A DNA stretch of 10,807 nucleotides from an uncultured Lachnospiraceae bacterium (GTDB lineage: Bacteria; Bacillota; Clostridia; Lachnospirales; Lachnospiraceae), in NCBI GenBank assembly GCA_902782715.1, contig CACZOG010000165.1, positions 1 to 10,807 on the forward strand, given 5' to 3'. The notes below the pieces were generated by a model, which did not search any database, was not told the origin of the DNA, and saw nothing but the letters and a program-made list of their open reading frames with translations. Shown here piece by piece: positions 1 to 6,071 of the stretch. A program made the translations under genes and the position numbers. How positions within the stretch are numbered: position 1 is the stretch's first letter; each line of letters opens with the position of its first letter.

Positions 1-360
1 CTTCCTTACGGTGATTCGGAGTTCTACAACGAAATGGAAGGCGTGTTCAGAAAATGCGGATTTGACAGCCGGTACTTATTGTTCCTTTACAAATTTGTCG
101 ATGCCGACAACGTTTCCTCATATGACTGGGGCAGCAGCGGCTTTGACGGATGGGGTTCGTACGATGAGTCGTATTACGAGAATGATTACTACTGGAATGA
201 TTACGACTGGAGCTGTTTCGACTGGGATGACTTCTATTCGAGTGATTACGACTGGGATGATTACGATTACAGCGATGACTGGAATTATGATTACTGGTAC
301 GACGACTATAATTACTACGATTATTGCGACGATTACTATTACGACGATTACTGGTATTAA
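1..360 (+). CDS. C-terminal fragment of an unidentified protein with Asp/Tyr/Trp-rich tail
   Basis: The frame is open from the first base, so the true start lies upstream; 119 residues are visible, ending at TAA (358-360). Residues 1-38 look like ordinary folded protein and hold all four basic residues (Arg17, Lys18, Arg24, Lys31). From about residue 39 the sequence becomes extremely biased: residues 41-119 contain, by my count, 24 Asp, 23 Tyr and 9 Trp, with no Lys or Arg. A loose ten-residue register is visible: Asp at 67, 77, 87, 97, 107, each followed by an aromatic residue, and Trp at 65, 75, 85. I do not recognise the family. The tail could be an extracellular or wall-facing acidic-aromatic segment, but no signal peptide or anchor is visible in this fragment. 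An internal ATG at position 34 would also give an open frame, but nothing suggests it is the start. Confidence 0.75.
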   Translation, partial: LPYGDSEFYNEMEGVFRKCGFDSRYLLFLYKFVDADNVSSYDWGSSGFDGWGSYDESYYENDYYWNDYDWSCFDWDDFYSSDYDWDDYDYSDDWNYDYWYDDYNYYDYCDDYYYDDYWY

Positions 361-382
361 AAGAATATAACCGGATTCCGGT
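357..382 (-). terminator. Possible weak terminator of the lipoprotein gene
   Basis: ACCGG at 370-374 and CCGGT at 378-382 form a perfect five-base-pair GC-rich stem with a three-base loop. Read on the minus strand it is followed by a T-rich stretch (complement of 357-369), interrupted by A and C. The hairpin touches the lipoprotein stop codon (382-384). On the plus strand no T-run follows, so it does not look like a terminator for the upstream plus-strand gene. The short stem and interrupted T tract keep confidence low. Confidence 0.35.
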
Positions 383-1116
383 CAGTTAAGAAAAGACTGA
401 ATGATGTCGTTCCACTCTTTTTTGGAACGGGAACCGACATATTCATCAAGAATATTACCGTAAGAATCTATAATGAGAGTTGTGGGAACATACTGCATAT
501 CGCCCACTCCCCAGTAATATATGTCTTCATTGCAGATAAGGTGTGTATAATCGGCACCTGTCTGCTCAACATAATAAATAGCGGTATCCGTACCGTCCAT
601 ATCATTGACATCACAAACGATCCCGATGAACTGAACTTCTTCGGGGTCGTATTCTTTTGCAAGCGCACCGAGATCGGGCATTTCCTGAAGACAGGGACCG
701 CAGAAAGTTCCCCATACGTTTACAAAATTAATATCCGCATTGGTGAAAACAGACTGATTGACGGGATTTCCGTAAATGTCAACGGTATAAAAAGAACCGC
801 TTGCCGAACCGTCGTTGTCGGATGCGGTATCAGTAGAATCTGAAGATACTGAATTATCGGAAGCTGAAGAAGTGTTATCTTCATCCCAGATCGAGGAATC
901 ATACCATGATGAATCGGTATAATCATCATCTATTGATGACTGCTCGCCGGAAGCATTGCCTGTCTGTTCGTTTGAAGCGGTTTCTTCAGTCTGTTTGGCC
1001 GGGTCGATCACCGTAATTTCGTCATCGGAGAATAAACTCTCGTCAAGGAGCGTGCATCCCGTCATGGCAAGAATAAGAGAAGCAACGGTTAAAGGATAAA
1101 ATATCTTTTTATTCAT
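382..1116 (-). CDS. TlpA/ResA-like thiol-disulfide oxidoreductase lipoprotein
   Basis: 244 residues. The N-terminus has Lys3 and Lys4, a hydrophobic stretch (about 6-19) and a lipobox-like MTGC with Cys21 as probable lipid-attachment site; Met at -3 is acceptable but not typical. Residues 22-108 form a low-complexity linker rich in Ser, Asp, Glu and Thr, almost without basic residues. The thioredoxin-fold domain runs from about 109 to 244: VNVWGTFCGPC places the redox pair at Cys139 and Cys142, and YVPTT supplies the cis-Pro loop (Pro211). Two further cysteines (168, 195) are present. The family reduces or exchanges disulfides outside the membrane, for example in cytochrome c maturation or peroxide defence; the substrate here is unknown. 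Start ATG at 1116 is preceded by GAGG at suitable spacing. It lies 24 bases after the HDOD gene, so probably in one transcript. Confidence 0.88.
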   Translation of the reverse strand: MNKKIFYPLTVASLILAMTGCTLLDESLFSDDEITVIDPAKQTEETASNEQTGNASGEQSSIDDDYTDSSWYDSSIWDEDNTSSASDNSVSSDSTDTASDNDGSASGSFYTVDIYGNPVNQSVFTNADINFVNVWGTFCGPCLQEMPDLGALAKEYDPEEVQFIGIVCDVNDMDGTDTAIYYVEQTGADYTHLICNEDIYYWGVGDMQYVPTTLIIDSYGNILDEYVGSRSKKEWNDIIQSFLN

Positions 1117-1140
1117 ACGGTAATAACCTCACGGAAATTT

Positions 1141-2361
1141 TTAATAAAAGAGGTCGCGATACCACTTAAGGGATTCCTTGTAAGCGGTATATACAACGTC
1201 CACATCATATCTGTCGATCACTTCAAGACGGTTGAGTTCGTTGAAATCTCCCGCCTCATACATTTTTACGAAATAAAAGACTTTATAGAAATCGCCTTTC
1301 TCATTAAGAAGAGCGTCTGAGATCTCTTTTGACACGTTTACCATCTGAAGGGCTTCTTCCATCGGCTTTGAAAGAATGATATCGAGCACTGAGAAAAGTC
1401 CCATCAGGAATAATTCGTCGGATTTAAGCGCAAGACCGTAGCTCGGAGCAAGGTTTTCGGCGAACTTCGCACGAAGAAGCGAAAGACGCGTGATCTCATT
1501 AGGCTTGTCGGAACAGAGTTCTTTGGCAACGGCTGTCGTGATCCATTTCTTCAATTCTTTCTGACCGAGCATTGCAGCCGCATGACGAATGGAAGTGATC
1601 TTTGAATTGCGGCTCATTCTGTTTACGATCTCAAGGAGCGAGATAACAAGTGCAGTATCTCTTGAAATGATATCTGCCGCTTTGGTCAGATCGTAATCGG
1701 GAGCGTTTACAACGTTTAAAAGACTTAAGTAATTGATCTTTAAAGGAGCAACTTCCGTTTCGCCCTTGGTAATGGGAATACGATAGAAAGGTCCTTCATA
1801 GAAATGATATCCGCCCTGGGCTTTGAGTTTCTCATAATCCTCCATGGACTGAATGTTTTCTGCGATAAGTCTGATGTTCGGATAGCATTTCGAGAAATAT
1901 ATCTGAGCTTTTGTAATATCGATCCTGGTGTAATCAAGATAGATGTAATCGATGAGAGTTAAAACCGGACGGTATTTTTCGAAGTCCGCAACTTTTAACT
2001 TGCATATCGCAAATTTATATCCGTCGGATTTTAATTCCTTGATCCTTTCTACATAGGTTTCGTCGGGAGTGAGAGAGTTATCCATAAGCAGCACGAGTCT
2101 CTGGTGAGGCGCACGGCATTTGGATTTGATATCCGTGAAAATGGAGATCGAATTGACGGGAATGAAGATCTCTTTGTCGCTTGAGAGAGTGGTCATTCCG
2201 ACATTATCGACTATCTCGAGTCCGTCTATCTGTCCTACGGAGTCAAACATCTCCGTGGTCGATAAAAGAGGATTGATAAATATATTGTTCTTTCTTGAAA
2301 GCAGTGAATATGATTTCACGGCCATTTTTTCATCAAATAAAGGAAGTAATACAGCAAGCAT
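1141..2361 (-). CDS. Degenerate EAL plus HDOD signalling protein (YuxH type)
   Basis: 406 residues. The N-terminal half (about 1-195) resembles the EAL-derived domain of YuxH-like proteins: the opening LPLFDEKMAVKSYSLL matches their usual 'QPIFD...YELL' start, but the EAL-signature glutamate position reads Ser (YSLL). Later, AENIQSMEDYEKL and YEGPFYRIP match the family's 'AE.VE' and 'QG..f..P' elements in decayed form. Cyclic-di-GMP hydrolysis is therefore unlikely. The C-terminal half (about 204-400) is an HDOD domain, an HD-like fold lacking metal-dependent phosphohydrolase residues; typical pieces are LLNVVNAPDYDLTKAADIISRD, here residues 214-235, and the helix around IRHAAAMLGQKELKKW. Such proteins act as cytoplasmic signalling or scaffold proteins. 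A strong GGAGGTG site five bases upstream of ATG supports the start. It is the first gene of a likely two-gene unit with the lipoprotein. Confidence 0.87.
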   Translation of the reverse strand: MLAVLLPLFDEKMAVKSYSLLSRKNNIFINPLLSTTEMFDSVGQIDGLEIVDNVGMTTLSSDKEIFIPVNSISIFTDIKSKCRAPHQRLVLLMDNSLTPDETYVERIKELKSDGYKFAICKLKVADFEKYRPVLTLIDYIYLDYTRIDITKAQIYFSKCYPNIRLIAENIQSMEDYEKLKAQGGYHFYEGPFYRIPITKGETEVAPLKINYLSLLNVVNAPDYDLTKAADIISRDTALVISLLEIVNRMSRNSKITSIRHAAAMLGQKELKKWITTAVAKELCSDKPNEITRLSLLRAKFAENLAPSYGLALKSDELFLMGLFSVLDIILSKPMEEALQMVNVSKEISDALLNEKGDFYKVFYFVKMYEAGDFNELNRLEVIDRYDVDVVYTAYKESLKWYRDLFY

Positions 2362-2385
2362 TTTTCCACCTCCATACCTAATAGA

Positions 2386-2414
2386 ATTTTACACTAAAAT
2401 CGGGCATAAAACAA
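2386..2414 (-). promoter_or_regulatory. Predicted sigma-A promoter for the HDOD-lipoprotein unit
   Basis: Read on the minus strand: TTGTTT (complement of 2409-2414), a 17-base spacer, then TAAAAT (complement of 2386-2391). The -10 box matches five of six consensus positions, the -35 box three of six. It leaves a leader of roughly 18 bases before the GGAGGTG site and ATG at 2361. It is the best candidate in the divergent region, not proven. Confidence 0.5.
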
Positions 2415-2447
2415 CACGAAAACGGTGTTTTTGGATATAAGTAACGA

Positions 2448-2476
2448 GTGCAATAAGTGATTTCGTATGATATAAT
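2448..2476 (+). promoter_or_regulatory. Predicted extended -10 promoter for the recU operon
   Basis: A perfect TATAAT at 2471-2476 is preceded by TG at 2468-2469 with one intervening base, giving an extended -10 element. The -35 region at the 17-base spacing (GTGCAA, 2448-2453) matches consensus weakly, as is common where an extended -10 compensates. Predicted transcription start is near 2483, about 37 bases upstream of the recU ATG. Confidence 0.6.
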
Positions 2477-2486
2477 ATATATTTGG

Positions 2487-2508
2487 GATTGAATGTAAAA
2501 GCTCAATC
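2487..2508 (+). repeat. Inverted repeat in the recU leader
   Basis: GATTGA (2487-2492) and TCAATC (2503-2508) are perfect inverted copies separated by ten bases, lying between the predicted start of transcription and the GGAGGAG ribosome binding site (2509-2515). In RNA this would form a six-base-pair hairpin ending at the base before the Shine-Dalgarno sequence. It could be a stabilising leader hairpin or chance. Confidence 0.4.
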
Positions 2509-2519
2509 GGAGGAGACGT

Positions 2520-3053
2520 ATGGCAACTTGGAAATCCAGGGGCTTAAGAGGCTCGGCACTGGAAGAAATGATCAACAGGACGAACGAAAAATATCGTGAC
2601 GAAGGTCTGGCTTTGATACAGAAGATTCCCACGCCCATCACGCCGGTTGAGATAGATCAGAGAACAAGGCAGATCACACTCGCATATTTCGATCAGAAAA
2701 GTACCGTCGATTATATCGGAGCGGTACAGGGGATCCCGGTTTGTTTCGATGCCAAAGAGAGTGCTTCGGAAACGTTTGCTCTTCAGAATATCCACGATCA
2801 TCAGTACAAGTTCATGGAAGACTTCGAGAATCAGGGCGGAGTGGCATTCTTTTTGATCTATTATACATCAATTGACGAATTTTATTATTTACCCTTTGAA
2901 TACCTTAAGATCTTCTGGGAGCGAGCGAAGAACGGAGGCAGGAAGAGTTTCAGACATGACGAACTAAATCCCGCCTACATAATCCCCAGGGACGATGATG
3001 TGCTTGTTCCTTATCTGGAAACGCTTAAGATCGATCTTGCAGACAGGGATTGA
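2520..3053 (+). CDS. recU: Holliday junction resolvase RecU
   Basis: 177 residues, close to the size of other RecU proteins of Firmicutes. RecU is a dimeric, metal-dependent endonuclease that cleaves four-way junctions during recombinational repair and chromosome segregation. Signature elements appear in family order: RGLRGSALEEMINRTNEKY (6-25), IPTPITP (36-42), STVDYIG (61-67) with an acidic active-site Asp64, PVCFDAKE (73-80) with Asp77, Lys79 and Glu80, then NIHDHQ (90-95) and the GGVAFFLIYY core strand (106-115). These are the motifs expected of the PD-(D/E)XK-type nuclease core. ATG at 2520 follows GGAGGAG by four bases. It is the first gene after the promoter at 2471 and 36 bases upstream of prmA. 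In Bacilli recU usually sits beside ponA; here it heads a translation-modification operon. Confidence 0.95.
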   Translation: MATWKSRGLRGSALEEMINRTNEKYRDEGLALIQKIPTPITPVEIDQRTRQITLAYFDQKSTVDYIGAVQGIPVCFDAKESASETFALQNIHDHQYKFMEDFENQGGVAFFLIYYTSIDEFYYLPFEYLKIFWERAKNGGRKSFRHDELNPAYIIPRDDDVLVPYLETLKIDLADRD

Positions 3054-3089
3054 TATAAAATACCGAGTTATAACGGAAGGATATAAAAA

Positions 3090-4052
3090 ATGAAATGGCA
3101 TAAAATAACGATCAAAACAATAACGGAAGCTGAAGACATCATAATCTGCTACATGGAAGACATCGGACTCGAGGGTGCGCAGATCGAAGATAAAATACCT
3201 CTGACTCCGCTTGAGAAAGAGCAGATGTTCGTGGACATTCCTCCGATGACAGAAGAGGATGACGGAATCGCATATCTTAACTTCTTCGTTGAAGAGGAAG
3301 AAGGCGTTGATATCAATGAGATCGTAAGCAATGTTAAGGAAGAACTCGAGAGTATCAAGGAGTTTACGGATATCGGCGAAGGAAGCGTAATGCTTTCCGA
3401 GACCGAAGACCTTGACTGGATCAATAACTGGAAGAAATACTTCCATCAGTTCTACATTGACGATCTGCTTGTAATCCCTTCCTGGGAAGAGATCGAAAAC
3501 CCCGAGCATACGGGCAAGATACTTCATATCGATCCCGGAACCGCATTCGGAACCGGAGCACATGAGACTACCAAACTCTGCATAAAGCAGATAAGAAAAT
3601 ACGTTACTAACGATACCGAGATCCTCGATGTCGGATGCGGAAGCGGAATCCTCGGAATCGTTGCGCTTATGTACGGTGCAAAGCATGCGAAGGGAACGGA
3701 TCTTGATCCCTGTGCGCTTGATGCTTCCAAAGAAAATCTTATCAATAACGGAATCTCACCCGATGATTTCGAGATCATCATCGGCAATATCATTAATGAC
3801 AAGTCCGTTATGGACTGGGCGGGATATGAGAAATACGATATCGTTGTTGCCAATATCCTTCACAACGTGCTTGATATCTTAACACCCGTTATTATCGATC
3901 AGTTAAAGCCGGGCGGAATTTACATCACATCGGGTATCATCGATGAAAAAGAAGAATTCATGCTCGATGTAATGAAGCGCGACAACCTCGAAGTCTTAGA
4001 GGTTACGAGAATGGGCGAGTGGGTTTCGATCACCGCACGTAAGAATGCTTAA
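3090..4052 (+). CDS. prmA: Ribosomal protein L11 methyltransferase PrmA
   Basis: 320 residues, the normal length. PrmA uses S-adenosylmethionine to methylate ribosomal protein L11 in the cytoplasm. The N-terminal substrate-recognition domain spans about 1-105; the linker reads DWINNWKKYFHQF (109-121), matching the family's 'W...WK.yf.p' element. DPGTAFGTGAHETT (148-161) is the diagnostic PrmA motif, followed by SAM-binding motif I ILDVGCGSGILGI (178-190), the acidic end of the next strand (TDLDP, 203-207) and VVANI (252-256). ATG at 3090 is preceded by GGAAGG (3075-3080). It lies only ten bases before rsmE, a pairing common in Firmicutes. Substrate-contacting residues look intact and I see nothing anomalous. 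Confidence 0.96.
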   Translation: MKWHKITIKTITEAEDIIICYMEDIGLEGAQIEDKIPLTPLEKEQMFVDIPPMTEEDDGIAYLNFFVEEEEGVDINEIVSNVKEELESIKEFTDIGEGSVMLSETEDLDWINNWKKYFHQFYIDDLLVIPSWEEIENPEHTGKILHIDPGTAFGTGAHETTKLCIKQIRKYVTNDTEILDVGCGSGILGIVALMYGAKHAKGTDLDPCALDASKENLINNGISPDDFEIIIGNIINDKSVMDWAGYEKYDIVVANILHNVLDILTPVIIDQLKPGGIYITSGIIDEKEEFMLDVMKRDNLEVLEVTRMGEWVSITARKNA

Positions 4053-4062
4053 GGGATAAAAA

Positions 4063-4809
4063 ATGTACCATTTCTTTGTTGCAAAAGAGAATATGATCGA
4101 TCACACGGTCATTATCGAAGGCAGGGACTACAATCACATAAAGAATGTCTTAAGAATGCATGAGGGAGAGGAATTAAGCGTTTCAAACGGCGAGGATGAT
4201 AACGAATACCGGTGTATTATCGAAAGCTTTGAAGAAGATAAAGTTGTCTGCAAACTGATATTCGTAAAGAAAGCAGATGCGGAACTCCCTTCGAAAGTGT
4301 ATCTTTACCAGTGCCTTCCCAAAGCCGACAAGATGGAAATGATCATTCAGAAATGCGTTGAACTCGGCGTATACGAAATAATCCCCGTGGCATCCAAAAG
4401 ATGCGTGGTCAAACTGGATGACAAAAAGGCCGGCAGCAAGATCGCAAGATGGCAGTCGATAGCAGAGGCTGCATCCAAACAGAGCAAAAGAGCAATTGTC
4501 CCGGCTATCGGACAGGTACTTTCTTTTGACAAAGCACTTGAGGATGCAAAGAAAGCCGATATGGTACTCATTCCTTACGAGATGTGCGAAGACAGGGATG
4601 TTACCAGAGAAGTGTTTGAGAGTATAAAGCCGGGTAAGGACATCGCAATTTTTATAGGTCCCGAAGGCGGATTTGATGAGGGCGAAGTTGAGAAAGCCAT
4701 GGCAAACGGCATTACACCCATCTCGCTCGGAAAGAGGATATTAAGAACCGAGACGGCGGGAATGACAGCTATTGCATGGATCTCATTCTGCCTTGAAATA
4801 CTTTCTTAA
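4063..4809 (+). CDS. rsmE: 16S rRNA m3U1498 methyltransferase RsmE
   Basis: 248 residues, typical for the family. RsmE is a SPOUT-class methyltransferase that N3-methylates U1498 of 16S rRNA in the decoding region. The N-terminal PUA-like RNA-binding domain covers about 1-70 (HIKNVLRMHEGEEL at 25-38). The SPOUT domain follows: QKCVELGV (96-103), RWQSIAEAASKQSKR (129-143), IFIGPEGGF (196-204) and the trefoil-knot SAM-binding segment SLGKRILRTETA (221-232), all canonical. The ribosome binding site AAGGGA (4051-4056) overlaps the prmA stop codon, indicating coupled expression. It ends 78 bases before the cysteine desulfurase gene. Confidence 0.96.
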   Translation: MYHFFVAKENMIDHTVIIEGRDYNHIKNVLRMHEGEELSVSNGEDDNEYRCIIESFEEDKVVCKLIFVKKADAELPSKVYLYQCLPKADKMEMIIQKCVELGVYEIIPVASKRCVVKLDDKKAGSKIARWQSIAEAASKQSKRAIVPAIGQVLSFDKALEDAKKADMVLIPYEMCEDRDVTREVFESIKPGKDIAIFIGPEGGFDEGEVEKAMANGITPISLGKRILRTETAGMTAIAWISFCLEILS

Positions 4810-4887
4810 ACTGCGGATAAAGACATAGAAAAAATCCCCAAGCGGGTAATCGATAGATAAAAAAGAAATAAAGAACGGATCAGAAAA

Positions 4888-6039
4888 ATGGAATGTTATC
4901 TGGATAATTCGGCCACGACAAAATGTTTTGACGAAGTGATAGAAGCGGTCGAATCTGAAATGAGAGACTTTTACGGTAATCCCTCAAGCATGCATAATAA
5001 GGGATTCGAGGCCGAGAAGAAAATAAGAGAGACCACTAAACTCATCGCATCAACGCTTAAATGCAACGAGAGTGAGATAGTTTATACATCGGGCGGTACC
5101 GAGAGCGACAATATGGCTTTGATCGGTATTGCGAGAGCATATAAGAGAAGCGGCAATCATATCATCGTATCCGCGATCGAGCATGCTGCGATCTTGCAGA
5201 CTGCGGAATACCTTAAAGAAGAAGGATATGAGATATCGTATCTTTCGACGGATGAAAACGGAACGGTTGATCTTGAGGAACTCGGATCGCTTGTAAGAGA
5301 AGATACGATCCTTGTTTCGATAATGGCGGTTAACAACGAGATCGGAACGGTTCAGCCGATCGAAGAGATCTCAAAGATCATAAAACGCAGGAATCCCAAT
5401 GTTATCTTTCACGTAGATGCGGTTCAGGGATACGGCAAAGTTAAGATCATTCCGGGCAAAATGGGAATAGATTTAATGAGTGTCAGCGGACACAAGATCC
5501 ACGGCCCCAAAGGCGTGGGGTTCTTATATGTATCCTACAAGGTTAAGATCAAACCCATAATCTTCGGAGGAGGGCAGCAGAAGGCTTTAAGATCCGGTAC
5601 CGAGAACGTATGCGGTATCGTGGGACTCGGTGCTGCGATAAAAAGAGTTTTTGAAGGTTTTGATGAAGATACCGAAAGAATGAGTTCGTTAAGGGATTAC
5701 CTGATCGGGCGTATAGAAGAGATCAATGATGTAAAGATAAACGGAAATCCCGATGCGAGAGCACCTCATATAGTTAGTGCATCCGTAAGGGGGGTAAGAG
5801 CCGAAGTTTTACTTCATGCTCTTGAAGAGAAGGGAATATATGTTTCTTCGGGAAGCGCATGTGCCACCAATAAACCTGCGGTTTCCGCAACATTAAAGGC
5901 TATAAATCTGGATAAGGATCTTCTTGAGTCCACGATCCGATTCAGCTTTTCGGTTTTAACAACGAAAGAAGAAGTTGAATATGCGGCAGACAATCTTGCG
6001 GCATGCATCGAAACGTTAAGGAAGTATGTAAGAAGATAG
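4888..6039 (+). CDS. nifS: Cysteine desulfurase (NifS/IscS family)
   Basis: 383 residues, full length. These PLP enzymes convert L-cysteine to alanine and pass the sulfur as an enzyme persulfide to acceptors. Visible landmarks: YLDNSATT at the N-terminus, YTSGGTESDN (66-75), His99 in IEHA, HVDAVQ with Asp177 and Gln180, the PLP lysine Lys203 in SGHKIHGPKG, RSGTEN (235-240), and the catalytic Cys325 in SSGSACA. That loop is the class I (IscS/NifS-like) form. The family label is secure; nifS versus iscS is a naming choice. The upstream ribosome binding site is weak (CGGAT, 4876-4880), but the start matches the conserved N-terminus. With thiI three genes downstream, it most likely donates sulfur to ThiI for tRNA 4-thiouridine, as the NifZ-ThiI pair does in Bacillus; iron-sulfur cluster or thiamine roles remain possible. 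Confidence 0.94.
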   Translation: MECYLDNSATTKCFDEVIEAVESEMRDFYGNPSSMHNKGFEAEKKIRETTKLIASTLKCNESEIVYTSGGTESDNMALIGIARAYKRSGNHIIVSAIEHAAILQTAEYLKEEGYEISYLSTDENGTVDLEELGSLVREDTILVSIMAVNNEIGTVQPIEEISKIIKRRNPNVIFHVDAVQGYGKVKIIPGKMGIDLMSVSGHKIHGPKGVGFLYVSYKVKIKPIIFGGGQQKALRSGTENVCGIVGLGAAIKRVFEGFDEDTERMSSLRDYLIGRIEEINDVKINGNPDARAPHIVSASVRGVRAEVLLHALEEKGIYVSSGSACATNKPAVSATLKAINLDKDLLESTIRFSFSVLTTKEEVEYAADNLAACIETLRKYVRR

Positions 6040-6071
6040 AGGCTAATAAGTAACTTTAACAGGGGATTAAA

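Noticed and set aside
115..357. Tandem DNA repeat or CRISPR-like array in the GATTAC-rich stretch
   Set aside because: Repeats are short, imperfect and follow codon boundaries, with no constant repeat plus unique spacer pattern.
11..370. Frame-shifted open reading frame with a Thr/Ile/Met-rich repeat product
   Set aside because: It is the second-frame shadow of the GAT-TAC-rich codons of the Asp/Tyr/Trp tail; its biased product is explained by the first frame, which is open from the window edge and enters from a normal-looking protein segment.
2378..2641. Minus-strand open reading frame across the divergent promoter region
   Set aside because: It overlaps recU and both promoters, has no ribosome binding site and a product without recognisable features.
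4826..4850. Possible terminator between rsmE and the cysteine desulfurase (CCCC...GGG)
   Set aside because: The stem is only three base pairs with no T tract; the 78-base gap holds no convincing promoter or terminator.
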